A stretch of 36,588 nt of DNA from positions 1 through 36,588 of IMG/VR virus record IMGVR_UViG_3300023108_000074; one strand, 5' to 3'. This DNA comes from a virus. Below, one piece after another: positions 34,801 to 36,588 of the stretch (its first letter is position 1; each line of letters starts with the position of its first letter). The notes beneath the pieces were generated by a model. That model had not been told where the DNA came from. It searched no databases and saw only the letters and a program-made list of their open reading frames with translations. The position numbers were made by a program, and so were the translations under genes.

Positions 34801-36572
34801 TCAACAATCTCTACATCATTTGCATATGAAGTAAAGCCGTTCTCCTTAATAACTTTGAGAACATGATTAACTCTACCAACTAGTTCGTCTTTGTGTGAGA
34901 TAAGGAAAACATTTTTGCTACGCTCTCTGCCCATCTTTTTCAACACACTCAATGCATTTTCTACACCAGCGGTGTCCATGCCACTATCAATAAGTTCGTC
35001 AATAAACATCAAGTTAATGCCTTGATACAGTGATTCCCAAACATCACGGAATGCAAAACTCATACCTAGTATAAGTCTGTTGCGTTCACCGCGTGACAAG
35101 TTATCAAAGTCTAAGTCTTGACCGAGTTGTGTAATCTCAACATTCAAATCATTTTGGAATCTAACCTGATGCGGCAGTCCTAGTCTATCTAAATAGTAGG
35201 TTAATCTGTTGTTCAAGTATGCCAAGTTCTGATCGATAATCTTTTTTCGAATAAAACTGTCTTTGTTTGTAAGAAGTTTAAGCAAAAACTCTTGATGATC
35301 TTTAATATTTGTTAATTCGTTAACTGGATTCCAGTCGATTTGTTGTATAGCTGTTTCATTTAGATCATCTATTTGTGTTTGATAAGGATCATCTTCTGTT
35401 TTTTTATTTTCCAGTGCAATTTTCAAGTTTTCTACATTGTTTCTATGCTCGTATGCTTCTTTTGCACTTTCATAAAATGTATTTGGGCGTCCGTTGATAT
35501 CGCCTATGTCGTTTAGTGCTTGCATAGTTGATTCAAGTTTGCCTGCAACTTCGGTTTGGTATGCAAGTGCATCACTTAATTCTTTTTGTTTGCGAGTTTC
35601 AATTTCTGCTTTCTTGTCTGCATGTAATTCTTGCCCACAGGTGTAACAAACAGCATCATCAAGTTCTTTAATATCTTTTTCTGCCTTGTCAACAGTCTTT
35701 GTTGCCCGCATCAATGCGCTTTCTAGTGTGGCTTTTTCTTTATTCAAGCTGGTTATACGATTATTAAGCTCAGTCCAGTTTACAAGTTTGTCATGTGCGT
35801 CTAATTCGGCATCGATGTCGAGTTTTTCTAATTCTTCAATGCCTTTTTCTAGTTTTTCAACGTCGGTTTTTTGTTTTGCCATCCATGCACGTTGTCTTCC
35901 AGCAAGTGTTTCGATACTTTGTTCAATTTTTTTGTTACTAGCCTCGATAGCATTGATTTTTAGTGTTTCTTCTGTGATAGAATCTTTGGTTTTGCGTGTT
36001 TGTTCCTTTAACACATCTGCTTTTTCGGTCAGTATTGTGATACCAAGTAGCTGTTCGATGATTGCACGTTGATCATTGGCCCGCATACTCAAGAACGGCT
36101 CGGTATAAGTGTTCAATGCAAGTATGTGCTTGAACATGTCATGGCTCATACCAAGTAATTCTTGCACATCTTCTTGTGTTTTACGGCTATCCCCTTGTGA
36201 TTCGTCAATGTCTTGTTTTTGTTCTTGATCATTTACATAAAACTTGAATATATTAGGAGAGCGGCCACGTTCAATGCGGTATCTGTTGCGTCCTTTCTCA
36301 AAGTTTAGTGTTACCAACATGCCTTTGCTGTTGGTTTTGTTGATTAGATTGTTTCGTTTGATATTTGTTAGGGCAGTTCCGTATAATGCGTAGCTTAGTG
36401 CATTAATAATTGTAGTTTTACCAGTTCCGTTACGTGATCCAGTGTCATCACCGCCTTGGTCCAGGTTCTCACCAAGCACAAGTGTCAGCTGTTCTTCATT
36501 GAAGTCAACTGCTTGGGTAACATTACCCACACTCATAAAGTTTTTTACTGTTAAATCTTTTATTCTAATCAT
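34797..36572 (-). CDS. gp46: Recombination endonuclease subunit gp46 (Rad50/SbcC-like)
   Basis: A 591-residue SMC-type ATPase. The Walker A motif GSRNGTGKTT is at residues 45-54, preceded by a short acidic insert (ENLDQGGDD). Coiled coil runs ~170-430 with a zinc hook CYTC at 309-312. The ABC signature LSRGE is at 492-496, Walker B LMFIDE at 521-526, and the switch His in ISHKDE at 558-563. With gp47 it resects DNA ends for recombination-dependent replication. All motifs are intact, so the protein looks complete. gp47 would be expected just beyond the right edge. The stop overlaps the 91-residue gene (ATGA). Confidence 0.96.
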   Translation of the reverse strand: MIRIKDLTVKNFMSVGNVTQAVDFNEEQLTLVLGENLDQGGDDTGSRNGTGKTTIINALSYALYGTALTNIKRNNLINKTNSKGMLVTLNFEKGRNRYRIERGRSPNIFKFYVNDQEQKQDIDESQGDSRKTQEDVQELLGMSHDMFKHILALNTYTEPFLSMRANDQRAIIEQLLGITILTEKADVLKEQTRKTKDSITEETLKINAIEASNKKIEQSIETLAGRQRAWMAKQKTDVEKLEKGIEELEKLDIDAELDAHDKLVNWTELNNRITSLNKEKATLESALMRATKTVDKAEKDIKELDDAVCYTCGQELHADKKAEIETRKQKELSDALAYQTEVAGKLESTMQALNDIGDINGRPNTFYESAKEAYEHRNNVENLKIALENKKTEDDPYQTQIDDLNETAIQQIDWNPVNELTNIKDHQEFLLKLLTNKDSFIRKKIIDQNLAYLNNRLTYYLDRLGLPHQVRFQNDLNVEITQLGQDLDFDNLSRGERNRLILGMSFAFRDVWESLYQGINLMFIDELIDSGMDTAGVENALSVLKKMGRERSKNVFLISHKDELVGRVNHVLKVIKENGFTSYANDVEIVE

Positions 36573-36588
36573 GTAACCCGCTGTAAAT

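Overview
The window is a piece of the genome of a T4-like myovirus (tailed phage), AT-rich and almost fully coding, of the type found in the ocean. The evidence is a recognisable T4 head cluster in T4 order (portal gp20, small prohead proteins, protease gp21, scaffold gp22, major capsid gp23), a gp26/gp51-like baseplate pair, recombination subunit gp46, and repeated late-promoter-like boxes of the form NATAAATA. The giant fiber genes resemble those of marine cyanophages and SAR11 myophages. The host cannot be settled from this window; picocyanobacteria and SAR11 bacteria both fit. No tRNA gene, CRISPR array, insertion sequence or integrase is visible.

Layout, left to right (nearly all genes are on the minus strand, so transcription runs right to left). 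1-2881: a truncated protein built of about 99-residue repeats, coupled by an ATGA overlap to a GT-A glycosyltransferase and preceded by a 123-residue unknown. 2894-21714: a tail-fiber/virion region with a 58-residue structural peptide, a 3231-residue fiber ending in an S74 self-cleaving chaperone, a 2223-residue paralogous fiber, and three smaller virion proteins. Both giants carry a beta-helix-like N-terminal section and copies of a KCxRD-type module (3 and 10 copies). 21744-22287: a small cassette closed by terminators, holding a cold-shock-like protein gene and an apparently independent, promoter-driven non-coding RNA. 22308-28948: the head morphogenesis cluster, interrupted by a Rossmann-like gene of possible sugar/nucleotide chemistry. 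28948-31107: a tape-measure-like protein. 31176-32233: the only plus-strand genes, gp26-like and gp51-like. 32230-33618: a large unknown with hydrophobic helices. 33731-34095: a gene-free, structured stretch that I read as a second non-coding RNA. 34096-36572: a GIY-YIG endonuclease, a small basic protein and gp46.

How it works together: gp20, gp67/68-like, gp21, gp22 and gp23 build and mature the prohead. The 719-residue protein with gp26/gp51-like partners probably belongs to tail/baseplate assembly. The giant fibers and small virion proteins form host-recognition structures. gp46 (with gp47, presumably just outside) works in recombination-dependent replication. The most interesting unexplained elements are the two candidate RNAs, one next to a cold-shock-like protein and one next to a GIY-YIG nuclease.
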